A stretch of 64,000 nt of DNA, taken from Branchiostoma lanceolatum (lineage: Eukaryota > Chordata > Leptocardii > Amphioxiformes > Branchiostomatidae). The stretch's first letter is position 1. Every line of letters begins with the position of its first letter. Shown piece by piece: positions 46,557-58,500 of this stretch. The position numbers were made by a program, and so were the translations under genes. The notes below the pieces were generated by a model that made no database searches, was not told the origin of the DNA, and saw nothing but the letters and a program-made list of their open reading frames with translations. The stretch covers positions 20,354,974 to 20,418,973 of the forward strand of contig NC_089724.1 of NCBI RefSeq assembly GCF_035083965.1, written 5' to 3'.

Positions 46557-47007
46557 GGCGGTACATGATTTACGTAAATCGACAACTGCACTCTACGTAA
46601 CGTAACACAGAAACTGTTATCCCATGAGTGGTATGACGATGTTTCAGAATGCCTCCCCTGTAACATTACGTGTGTTGTAATGATGAACTCATGTAGACTT
46701 GCCCTACTTTTTTCGAGTGGCTGTCAGCACGTATGTTGTAATGCGGTAGATCGCATGGAAAAATGAAAGAATGCAAAATCAAAACAGGTTCGTAGTCATT
46801 TCTTTCTTTTCAGCAAAGGGTCAATAAATAAAGTTAATAACTGAATAATTTCGTCTGTTTTCTTTGTGCTAGTGTTTCCGACTAACAATACACCCCCTCG
46901 CCCATGGTGGTGCGGTCCAGCTGGGCATTTCGCATAATTGCACCAGCCGGATAATTGCACCAAAAACGCTGACAAATGGGTGGTGCAGTTAAGCGGATTC
47001 TACTGTA

Positions 47008-49533
47008 CATGTAAATGAGTTACACTTTCTCAAACAAGAACGAATGAATAGAGGCAATGCTTGTTGGTAAGCAATTTGTTAGATTTCATGGAATCCATTA
47101 GACAATCAATGCCTGCTAGCGGCGTAGCAAGGCTAAAGACAAATGTCTAATGGCATGCAAAACTATTTACAGTCACTAGATGTCGCTTTCTACTGGTCAT
47201 AGTGGAATCCGCAGTCTGGAACGTAGATTATTTGCGCTGCTGACTTACTCCGCTTGGTAACGCTATTTCACCGCCTCGAATGCACATTGTAGTGCTTCGC
47301 AAATTTCCCATGACTTTGGTGAGGACCAACAGGGATAGCTGACATTAAAAACGCGTTACTGCAATCCAGTTTTCAGGTTGGTATTTTGTGCCTTCAAATT
47401 TGTTATTCGGACCCTGTGACGAAACAAGTCTAGCAGCCAGTTTCTTAAAACAGCCTCCAGTTTAATTTGGGAATTCCAGTTTAATCTAGGACTACCTCCC
47501 ACATTCCAGTACTCTTCAACCCAAATGGCTTAATATCACATCTGGTAGGTGAAAGTGAAGTTAAAAATAAGTAGCAGCCATTGATGACCTCCTGGGGTTT
47601 CTGGTTCCCATGATTCTGGCTCCAGTTCCCAGAATTCTGCGAATGGGGCTAATCCCATTTGAAACAGATGTGCCCAGCACTTTTGTAGTGACGTGGTAAT
47701 GTCCATGCCTTTTCATCTTAGTTTGATCTTGAATCAGAAGCGGATTGTTGTGTTGCTCAAAGCATGTGTCAAAATTCAGTGGCTGCATACAGCCCTAACT
47801 TACAAGAACAAGATACTCATTAACTTCCTAGAATTTTAGAAAACCAAATTTGCAGAAACTGAAAAAAACAAATAAACACAACTGCACAGTAGTAGCTGTT
47901 CAACTTTTATAATTTAGTGTACTCTACAGAGTCTCTTTTAGGTTACAAAATGTACAAGTTAAACCTAGTCACATTCATACTGAAGAAAATGTACATACCA
48001 TACTTTATACATTATAGAGCATTATACACAAACGGTTTGGTAGATATTTTTTCCACCAACATGAAAGCATTAATCTGCATACTAATGAACAATATACAGC
48101 AATTAAAAACTAAACAACTTTGTGTTTCTATAAGCTAAGAAATCTCTCTCTTGTTGACAGAACATTAAATCACCATCAATAAAAGACTACCAAGATAACA
48201 TCATGTTAAAACCAGCATGTGTTAAAACATTGTCCAGAAGTACTGCTACACAGGCATAGGCAAGAACTAGAAAATGACAGTTCAGGAAATAACTAGGATA
48301 TTGCTTTCAGTCCTGTGCAAGAGCCTGTTATTTGTAACAGGACAATATAAAAACCACACAGCAACAACCTAAAATTCTACAGCAGTAATGGCAAAGACAT
48401 TGTAGATGTAACATTACATGTAGCAACATTTATCCAGTAAAAGCTTGCATATGCCAGAAAAACTTAGAATACTACTTGCCTTTGCACATGTACAGTTTGT
48501 ACAATAGCTACACAAGTACATGCTACATTTGGGCAGCATTAAACATGACTAGTAATAGTACAGTTGACAACATTACATGTTCTACTACAGAACTGTATCT
48601 TCCACAGTCTCTCCAATATTCTAACTGCATTATTTGTTATTCTAGTTTAGTACACAGTTTCACAGGTAGTTTTTCCTGAACACAATAGCATATCTAGTGC
48701 TACTACATGTATAATATACCTTGTAGAAAGTGAGAATTCTTGTAAATTCTTCAGAACAAGGCACTACATTTTGACTAACCATTTGGAAGGGCTTTTTACA
48801 CATGTCAAGGATGAACAGTGGTTCTCTTAGAAATGCTGACAGATTTTCTGTACCATATGTATAGTATTACACAGCTCACTTCAAACATGCCTGGTGCATT
48901 ACTTTTAGGTTGGACAACCCGGTAATTGTTTCCATACAATACAGCTATTAACATTGATGATGAGGCAGACAAAGTACCTTCATGTACATTGTACTGTCAT
49001 AAATGTTATCATCATCATACACGTAGGATGTTGAAAAGCAATTATGCATGCTGCAATTATTATAGGTTGAAGAAAAATCTTTTTTGACACCAAAAGATGA
49101 CCAAAGCATGATGACTCTTCCTGATGTGACCCTCTGACAAAGCAGTGGTTGCATTTTGACAAAATATACTTTGTGCCAACACTCCTTTAATCAAGAAAAT
49201 TCTACCTTGTATCTAATCTGGACTCTGTATCTCCTTGTCAAGTGTAATCTGCCTGTCCTGGTACAGCTGTTCTTACCCTGATAAACATTGGTAAAATCAA
49301 CAACACTACAACAATTTTATCTAGAATTCTTTGATGAACATTCTAACAACTGGCTAGTGGACTGGTTCAGAACATGGCAAGACTCAGACCATGGCACTTT
49401 TCATGGTTAAAGTATTTCCATAAAAGGTAGCACACTTTATGCAGGCACCTGTACCTAAAATCTGTTGAGGAGGGCCTCAATGACTTACTGTTATAGAATG
49501 ATATATAAATACAAGAGCGTTCTTCAGCAGGAA
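47008..49533. other. Downstream region of the RGS12-type gene
   Basis: The part near 49533 is probably the 3-prime UTR of the minus-strand RGS gene; the simple, unique, AT-rich sequence from about 47.9 to 49.5 kb would fit a long UTR, but no polyadenylation signal stands out. No other gene or repeat recognised. Confidence 0.4.
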
Positions 49534-52500
49534 TCATACGAATGTGACACGTAATTTCTCCCCGTCCTGTGTTGTGGACACCACAGTTCTTCTTGCTGTT
49601 TTTTCAGACACACAGATACCGGCTCGAGTTCTACTTTGCAGTACACTGACGCTGCCATCAATGCTGTTATTGCTGGTATTGTGTATGTTAGCGTTCTGTC
49701 TGGGTGTCGGTGTGGTGAGGAGCTCGTGGGTTGTTGGGGAGGGCAACATTGGGGAGGGGGGCAAAGACTCTGACCCCGCACTACAGTTGTGTGGTTCTAT
49801 GTCGGTGGAGTCTGAATTTGGCGAGTAACCAACCCCTCGTTTTGGCACTGAGTTCACGTTGGTGTACCTGGGAAGTACCCCATCTACAGGAGTCCTGTCC
49901 TGGGGAGCATCTTCTTCCACTAACGTTCTGTCTAGCTCTGTGGTTCCGTACGTTCGCGCCAGGCCGTGCCGCCCCTCTCCTGACAAGTCCAGTGTATTTT
50001 CCACGACGGTGGTGTTGAGAATGGAGTCCTCGCTGTGAGACTTTGTCAACTGTGCGTAGGCAGTGTGCGCAGCGCGAATGTTGTCGGGGCTAGAGTCTGG
50101 CCGGAATGTGCTGAAGGATAGGTTGGGAGTGGCAGATTTGGGGCGGGGTTTCCTCTGTTTCTCTGGTGAGATGGTGATGTAGGCCGAGTCGTTAAACATG
50201 GACAAGTTTCCTGACTCGTCCATGTAGGAATGGTTTGGCAAGAAGGAATCGTCAGCATTATGTCCCTTGAAGTAGCGGTCAGCCTGCACTTGTGACGGAT
50301 AAACACCAGAGAAGCTCTGGTTGGTACTGCTCAGCCCTTCCCTCAGGAACTCTGGCACCTCGTACATGTCCTTGAACATGGAGGACTTACGGTGGGAGTC
50401 TGAAGATGAGGGGTTGCTTTTGTTGGTCCCGACGCTGGTGGAGTCTTGGCCACTTTTCTTTGGCTTGAGGAAATCAGGGAGTTCCAGGTTAGACAGGGAG
50501 GCCCCCCGCTGGTCTTCCATCCTGCTGCGGCTGGCACGAGATAGCATAGTGAACAGGTCTGGAAAACAATTATCACACAGTCAGGCAAGACTTAGAAACA
50601 ACAACACTGGATTTGTTAATAAGGACAAGACAGTGTTGATTTTCCAAAGATTAGTTGAAGCACAACCTGCATGTTTAGAGCCATGATGTGAATTCAAAGA
50701 AAAATCTTGTACTCCAAGGGTGGCAGATGACAATGTACAACTGTACAATCCATGTTCATGTGTTTACTTGCAAGTGCTGAATGTTATACGTTTAGTAAGA
50801 GTATGGATACTACATGTCCGAAACACATTGTGAGGCTTACTCAAGCAAGGACCTGTATCATAAAGCCTCATTGGTGCAAACATGGAAGAACTAGAATTCA
50901 GGTAGCAGGAAGTTGGAAAGAACGGTTTTAAAGACAATGCTGACAGGAGAGAAAGAAGAAAATTACATTTAATTTCTACAATCTTAGGATTCTATGTAAA
51001 GCAAATCCTGTGAATAAGTAGTGTACTAAGATAATCATACCTACATGAGATAGTAGAGAGATAAAGATAGAGGGTGTGCAGTCATAATTCCATTCCTATG
51101 GATGGATGCAAGAAATGATGGAAAGAAAGTGCATGAGAGTAGTTTACAAATAACGCTATGAAATCTCTTGTAGGTCACATCAATAACAAGCAATAATAAT
51201 CTATTTTGCTTAATACGTTTTAAACAGGTGGCTGAGCCAATGGAGAAGCCATTGTATGGATTGACATTCCTTCATCATCCCTGGTTTAAGACTATAATGT
51301 CCCCTGAAGCCACAATATAAGTTGTTCTTTGATGTCAGATTAATTGTGTAAACAAATTAGTCAGGTGCAATTACTACAACTTAGCAGTGATGTTACTGCC
51401 ATACCCTCTGATGTACATGTAAGTTGGTACAACATCAACATTAGTGGATTACTGTTACAACACACACACGTGTCCTGGAACGCTTTTAGTACTCACCGTA
51501 CACGAACACGTGTTAGTTAAATCTTAAAGGAAATGCACAAACCTCCTTTACCTTCCGTGTCTGACCCTTGCACTGGTCGTGTCTTCCTGGGAAGTCTGTC
51601 GGAGGCCTGTCCATTCGTAGTGGAGTTTCCCCCTTCTTTATTTTTCCTGGCTATTTCTTCTGTACCTGTCGTGTTTCTTCTGACTAAGCCATATGAACCT
51701 GGGGAGAACAGTATTATGATTGGTATCATCATTGGAAAAGTAATCAGGAACACAATCATACAGATACATTCATTTCATTTCATTTCAACTTTAATTCGGG
51801 CACCTGGCCCATATCATAAAATATACAAAGGAGAGAAGATTACATTTAAAAAAAAAGATACAATACAATATAACTAACTTAAACTTTCTTTTAAACACAA
51901 TGTTGACATAATGGCTCCAGAATGTGCTGTAATACAATGATTCAGAGTGAACGAGTGTCTGTATGATAGTATTCTCAGAACAAAGCAAACGGGAGACAAA
52001 AGAGTGTGATAGTTTTGGAAGTCGGGCATCAAAAGAATCGATTCTGTTGTTTGCAAATAACCAACTTGTGCTCCAACTACAGTAGATACAACTACAGTGG
52101 ATCTGATGTTGCATTTGGTGTTTCCAGACCATCCTCCTATGATGAGCCTTGCCCACAGCCTATGCAATATACCTTGTGGAGGCTCTGCTGGGTTTGAGGT
52201 TTCCACTTTTGTGGGCGTGTCCTCTAATCACCTGTCAGGCAATGAGAGAATTGCCTCAGTGTTTTATCTAGGTAAAGCTGATACTCTGATTGGCTGACAG
52301 CTGGTGAGAGACATTCCACACAAAAAAACAAACCTCATTCTGGTTCAGGAGAGCCTTCCCAAAGTATATTGTATAGGCTGTGGGCGAGGCTCTGTGCAGG
52401 AAAATGTTCCTGACATGAATGACTTACTGGATGTCCTGTCAGGCTCCTGATGTCTGGTGTCTGCTGGAAGTGCCAGTTTCCCTGGTACAGAGTACTTGGT

Positions 52501-55500
52501 CCCTGGAACATGGCTGGTGGGCTCCACGATCACCTTCTGGTTCTCTAGGGTAGCAGCGGGGATGCCAAGGTCAAGGGGGAGGGCATTCCCATCCTGAGGG
52601 GAGGGACAAAAATGGAAACTATGAAAATAATTACAACATCCAGAATCTAGCCTTTACCTCACTCTACCATAAAGTTACACAATCAAGACTTACAACCACT
52701 CTAGAATTTTCATTGTCTGCTGCATTACTCAGCCATAGCTTTAGGGGAGTCACAGTACCCCCCAGGAATACATGTAATACTATATATGCATGCACTGTAA
52801 ATGTTAAGGATTCAACTGCCCTTTAGCCACCCACATAATGAATAAATTTAAGTCATTACCCTTTACAAAGCCTCCAGTGCTTCTTCCTTTATTCGTTAGT
52901 GTGATGTTTTAAAGATTTTGCAGAAACTATATAATTCTGTATCTAAGATATTCGACTATTTCCTACCAGTCTAATGATGGCCTCCTCCAGCCTGAGACTG
53001 TACTTGTTGAGTACCGTCCTCATCACCTCAGCCACCGGTTTGGTTGGTTTTACCTTCACACGGAGAGAGAACTTCCCAAGGGAGGGCAGGTCCAACCTAT
53101 TAGGCAATAAGAACAGTAAATTAGGACTGGTAATGTCACTCCAGGCTTTTAGATACCACAGGTGGCCATTTATAAGGCTCTAGGATGTAAGTGATTTGGA
53201 TGTCTGCCAGGCATACTGGAGTATGAATGAACAGTGTACAATGTGTGTGGCTTTTAACAGCTCTAGCTCTCCATGAATAGGGTTTTTGTGAATTACTTTC
53301 GAGTTTTCCCCTGTTGTGAATTTCTCGCTGATTCTATCTGATGCATTTTTCCATTTGCTTTCATATAAGGCAATATACTTAACATGCATACAGCAAGACA
53401 TTGAGGGTAAAATATGATCATGAGATGTACTGTTCTGGGACCTTTGCCATGTTCTCAAGTTGGCATGTATTTGGCTTGAAAGAAGCTTTAAAGTCAGAAG
53501 CAATGAAAGATGGACCAGAAAGAGTAGTAGAGCAAAAGTAAAAAGCATATTGTGCGACTTTTCTAGCTTTTTAATAGCTTGTGTAAACCATCATACTACT
53601 TGTGCATCAGAAAAACCCAAATGCACCAAAAAGCACCCGTGGGAAAGTAAAGAAAATCATATTTGATATTGTTTTTTAATAATACATGTAATTGTAAACA
53701 AACATAATTTTCTATTCTTTACCATGGGTGCTTTTTGGTACATTTGGGTTTTTCTGATGCACAAGTAGTATGATATCATCAATCAACAGTGTTTTCAGAA
53801 AAAAACTGTAGTTTGGTCAAGTTTGGACACAGAATTTGTGGTAAATATTTGTACAATGATCCGCAAGTGTTCGTGACACAATTTAGAAAGTTGTACACAA
53901 ATTACAAAGGCCAGAGAGTCTTGTGGGCTACTTAGGTCTTTTGACAATTCAAGAGAAGGAAAATCTAATGGTCAAATTGTACCAGTTGCTGCAATATCAA
54001 AGGCAACATGACAAGGCTATATGCTTCTTGCTCACAGTCAGCCATCTGTGGGTGTGTATTGCTGGATGTGTATTGAGGAATCATGGGATAGTATCATCCC
54101 CCCCCCTTTAAACCCCTAACAAGTCTTCCTGGTGAGACTTACTTGAAGAGTACCCTTTGTTCCACCCTGATCTCCTTCGATCCCAAGACGGACACGTCCT
54201 GTTCCAGATCGACCGGCTTGTCGTCTGCCAGATGGTACACCTCTACCGCTGCCATGGGGAGCTGACGTCGTTCACATAGCCTACAGGAAAAATCATCCAA
54301 ACTTCAGCCACGGTCTGCAGTATGCTCATTCTACGGTAAGGTTTTAAGTTTCAAGAGCTTTGTGTTGAACAGCCTAAATTGATTTAATTTGCTTCCAATA
54401 CCATGTCAGTGGCAGGGGACAGATGACTGAGAGTCAAGTCAGTATTATCAAAGCAAAAGGACAGCTTAATAATACAGCCAACACTGCCGTCATTCTATGA
54501 CACTCAATAAATCATCACTCAAACCCTATGATGAAAAGGCTTCATTCTATTGCAGGTAAAAATACAAATTTAACAAAGAAAAGGTCAGAATGGAGTAGCA
54601 AATGCTCCAGGCAGTGTAACATATCACACAGTACATAGCACTTAAATTATGGCTGTATTCTTGTAAGTGCCCATTAAGATAGTTCCTTGCTGCGAAAATT
54701 GTAGCCATGACATTTTGGAAGACACTTACTGCTATCCTCTCTCAGAATCCTTGCTTTAGTTGCCTACTGAACAAAGCTGTGACTTAGATTTTGTATATCT
54801 TGTGAAAAATACAGCATCTTAGCTTTGAACATGTCTATGTTGCAGCTTTTGTTTGAGCTCATTCCATGTACATTGTACACAATAATCTATGAAGCAAATA
54901 ACAAGCGTGCACATGTAGATGGGATATCCATTCCTTATAAGTCATTGGATCATCAGCCACACAAGTTAAGGCCACAGCAAGTAATTTTTATGGATGACAT
55001 CAACGCGCTCATCAATTTTCGCCTGATTTTGGAAAAAAAAACAAGAAATTTAATTGCCCTCCGACGGTGGTCAACATGCCAAAAATTGGCAAATATGTCG
55101 TAAACATTGACAGTCTAAGGTGTTTCATTGCATATGAATACCCAGTGTAGTTCCTGCCCATGATGGTATAACAAGCTGTTTTCTGCATTTGTTCTAGCAA
55201 GAACATTTATATAATGTCCTTAGTTCTAGTTAATTGAGCTGTATACACAAGGTGTTTCATCACATATGAATACCTAGTGTAGTTGCTTCAGATGTTGTAG
55301 TTAGTCTATTGAGATGTATACACATCTACAAGGACATGTTTACTGTTGAATCAAGGAGGTTTTATATTACATGTATATATGAAACTTCATTGGCTGAATA
55401 CAGGAATAAAAGCCCTGCCGGTAATGATATCATATTTTGTCGCCTCAATTCTTGTTTAACAAGATTTATGATCTCAAAATTTGAAAATATACACTACCAA

Positions 55501-58500
55501 AAATGCTTTTTCTTATTTTTCTTGTTTTCTTGATTTTTCTTATTGAGAGAAAGATTTTCTTCCATAAAGAATTTCAAGAAAATCAAGAAACCTTACGCAA
55601 AACCTTTGAATGTTAGATCTTACATTAAGAGTTTTATTCTTGTTTTTCTTAGGTGAAGATAGGATTTCTAGTATGATTTTTTATCAGCAAGAATATTCTA
55701 GAAATGCTAGTCAATCTTTCCTCCTTATTCTTCACACAATATTTGCTTCTTGTTTGGTCAAATGGAGTATTTTACAGAATCTACTCTGAAGATTTTTATT
55801 CTTGCCATACATGAATTTTTCTTTAGACTTTCATTTCACTAGAAAAAAATTCTTGACATTTCTTGTTTTCTTAATTTAGGAAGTCTGAGAAATATGATTC
55901 TTGCAATTCTTAGTAATATCTAAGAAGATGTAAGGAGTTTCTTGACCAAATACAGTTATTTTCTTGACCAAATACAGTTAAGAAAAATGAGAAAATCAAG
56001 AAACTGTAAAACAAGTAATTCCCAAGTGTTTTTCTGTTCGAATTCCTTTTCCACAAAGTTAAAGAAAGATGATTCCTGCTTTTCTGTGTTATCTAAAGAT
56101 GGAAAGTGAAATGAAAGTTCGAATTTGCATGATTTCCTTTATTTTCTTAACATTGTATAGTTCAAGAAGATAATTATTGTTTTTCTAATAATAAGAAAAT
56201 AAATTATGCTAATTCAATACTCCCATCATCCTTTGCTGTAATGTTTGAATGTGGACCGTTGAGTTTGGGCTCCGGCTGCATTTGCTTGATGTGCGCTTTA
56301 GATCTTACAATACTAGGGAAAGATGCGGCTAGTTTCATGAGGACACTTTTTGGTATCATGTGGGACTCACTACACAACGTAGATGACTTGATTTAAGTTC
56401 CAAAATGCTTCCTCAGGCCAACGCCATCAACAGATATGCTCCAGGTATGTTATAGCCTGTCTTGCATGAAAATAACTTATTTCCCAAGTAGATACTCTAA
56501 GTTTTGTGTTTGTGGTTGCATGATACTGAGCCAACCAGTAATTGCAGAACATGTACGTTTAGTGCAGTTATACCTAAAAGGTACTAAAAAAGTTAAAGTA
56601 TATCATTTTCAAGCAAATGCACAAGCCCCCCCTCCCCCTACATGTATACGGGGGAGGGGGGCGATATAAGAAATGACAGTCACTAAGTCTTTGTGTGTTT
56701 TTCTAGGCTTAGAAACATTTGTTGTGTTTGTGGTTGCATGCCAACCAGTAATTGCAGAACATGACTGTACGTTAAGTGCAGTAATACCTACAAGGTACTA
56801 AAAAGTATAAGTATAACATTTTCAAGCAAATGCACAAGCCCCCATCCCCATGCATGTATATGGGGGAGGGGGGCGATATGGGAAAATGACAGTCACTAAG
56901 TCTTTGTGTATTTTTCTAGGCTTAGAAACCTTTGTTGTGTTTGTGGTTGCATGCCAACCAGTAATTGCAGAACATGTACGTTAAGTGCAGTAATACGTAT
57001 ACCTACAAGGTACTAAAAAGTATAAGTATAACATTTTCAAGCAAATGCACAAGCCCACATCCCCATGCATGTATAAGGGGGAGGGGGGCGATGTAGGAAA
57101 ATGACAGTCATCGTCATCTGTTTTTGTGTGTTTTTCTAGACTTGGAAACCTGTTGGACCAAAGAAGATGCCCCCGTCTCAAGTTTGGAAAATCTTTCAAC
57201 AATAACAAGTCATTGATTATAAGAAGGACAGCTACAACACTGCAGAACTGACAATTTTAGAAGGACAATTAGTTATTTGTATGAGCACAGAGAAAATGTG
57301 CTTTTATCACAGCATCAAATGTGAAACATTTATCGAAACAATTGTATTGCAAACTGGTTAATCTTTGCATTCCTTGGTTAAGAATGGGCTTTAGAAAGAA
57401 AAATCCAAAACTGTGTATTAAACAATTAGATCAATAATAATAAATATGATTGGAACATGTTTACATTATATTATCATTGATTTATTAAATGGTATTCTTG
57501 ATTCAAGACCCCCATCTTAGTTCAAGAAACTGTTTTTAGGTTTAAGGAATTTATTCTTGAGGACAGAAAGGTATTCCTACAACAAGAACCTCACTCTTAG
57601 TGCAAGAAACTCATTCTAGGTGTAAGAAATTCATTCTTCAGAGGACAGAAAGGTATTCCTATTACAAGAACCTCACTCCCAGTGGAAGAAACTCATTCTA
57701 GGTGTAAGAAATTCATTCTTGAGGTCAGAAAGGTATTCCTATTTCAAGAACCTCGCTCTCAGTGGAAGAAACTCATTCTAGGTGTAAGAAATTCATTCTT
57801 GAGGACAGAAAGGTATTCCTATTTCAAGAACCTCACTCTTAGTGCAAGAAACTCATTCTAGGTGTAAGAAATTCATTCTTGAGGTCAAAAAGGTATTCCT
57901 ATTTCAAGAACCTCGCTCTCAGTGGAAGAAACTCATTCTAGATGTAAGAAATTCATTCTTGAGGACAGAAAGGTATTCCTATTTCAAGAACCTCACTCTA
58001 AGTGCAAGAAACTCATATTAAGTGTAAGAAATTTATTCTTGAGGACAGAAGAAATAAGGAAATGTCAGTGAGGACGTAACAAATATAAACTTTTTCTAAG
58101 AATACTTTTCTCTGAATTTATTATATCGTAGATAAAAATTCTGTGCCATAGAAGAATCATAACAACAAGAAAATTTATTTCGAGGTTTCTAGTCGATATG
58201 TGTGAGAAAAAACAACTTGGTCAGAGAAAAATATTCTAAGAAAAAGTTTATATTTGTTACGTCCTCACTGACATTTCCTTATTCGTTCTTATTCTTGCAC
58301 ACAGAATAATTTTCTTTCTGGAAGATAATTTTTCTTCAACAAAGAAAAAACAAGAATGTCTTTTTTTGTAGTGTAGGAATCTTGTTTTTTTTTGCCCGCC
58401 TTTTTTTTTGCCCTATCTCATTAGTTTTGGAGTCTGCGGAGGATGTCATCCATAAAGTTTACTTGCTGTGGCCTAATAGACTTTCAAAGATCCCTTTCCA

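Larger units (their letters stand above)
34492..46600 (-). mobile_element. Full-length but disrupted non-LTR retrotransposon (element A)
   Basis: Read on the minus strand: ORF1 with an SGNH-type esterase domain (about 46556-45118), ORF2 endonuclease (44653-43121), RT first half (38706-38045), RT second half with YADD (37438 to about 36605), a C-terminal conserved region (35114-34607), then a 3-prime UTR ending near 34492 in an (ATTC)3 tail. Three insertions interrupt it: 38707-43120, 37439-38044 and about 35115-36605. ORF1 with an esterase plus EN and RT in ORF2 is the layout of CR1-group elements; the exact clade is not assigned. The 5-prime end is only approximate. Confidence 0.85.
34226..47005. 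mobile_element. Tigger/pogo-like element split by retrotransposon A
   Basis: The left end CAGACGAAGCCACTTAATTG (34226) and, read inverted, the right end CAGTAGAATCCGCTTAACTG (47005) match at 19 of the first 24 positions, each beside a TA (34224-34225 and 47006-47007). CAG ends with TA duplication are typical of pogo/Tigger elements. Repeated ATTGCACC words lie inside both ends. The two halves (34226-34491 and about 46600-47005) flank element A; no transposase is seen. That both ends belong to one copy is an inference. Confidence 0.5.
55492..58373. mobile_element. 2.9-kb TA-target element with CACTAC ends, proven by an empty site
   Basis: Begins CACTACCAAAAATGC and ends with inverted GTAGTG. 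TA flanks both sides (55490-55491, 58374-58375), and the uninterrupted copy at 26031-26042 has a single TA at exactly this point (GAAAA TATA GGAATC). The sequence is AT-rich with frequent TTCTTG/CAAGAA words. It carries a threefold 215-bp direct repeat, an 80-bp tandem array and a 60-bp-arm hairpin. No transposase recognised. CACTA ends with a TA duplication fit neither CACTA (usually 2-3 bp) nor Tc1/mariner perfectly; class open. Confidence 0.88.
54970..58473. mobile_element. Copy 2 of the TTAA-ending family, interrupted by another element
   Basis: The left end TTAA (54966-54969) GGCCACAGCAAGTAA is matched inverted by TTACTTGCTGTGGCC ending at 58473; the expected right TTAA has mutated to TAAT. 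Without the nested element it would be about 620 bp. Relative to copy 1 at 25728-26137 it has an internal duplication near 55105-55200. It lies in the intron between the two exons that encode the first Ras-binding domain of the RGS gene. Confidence 0.75.

Noticed and set aside
55492..58373. Typical CACTA (EnSpm) transposon
   Set aside because: The ends start CACTA, but the empty site shows a 2-bp TA duplication and no transposase is visible, so the class is left open.
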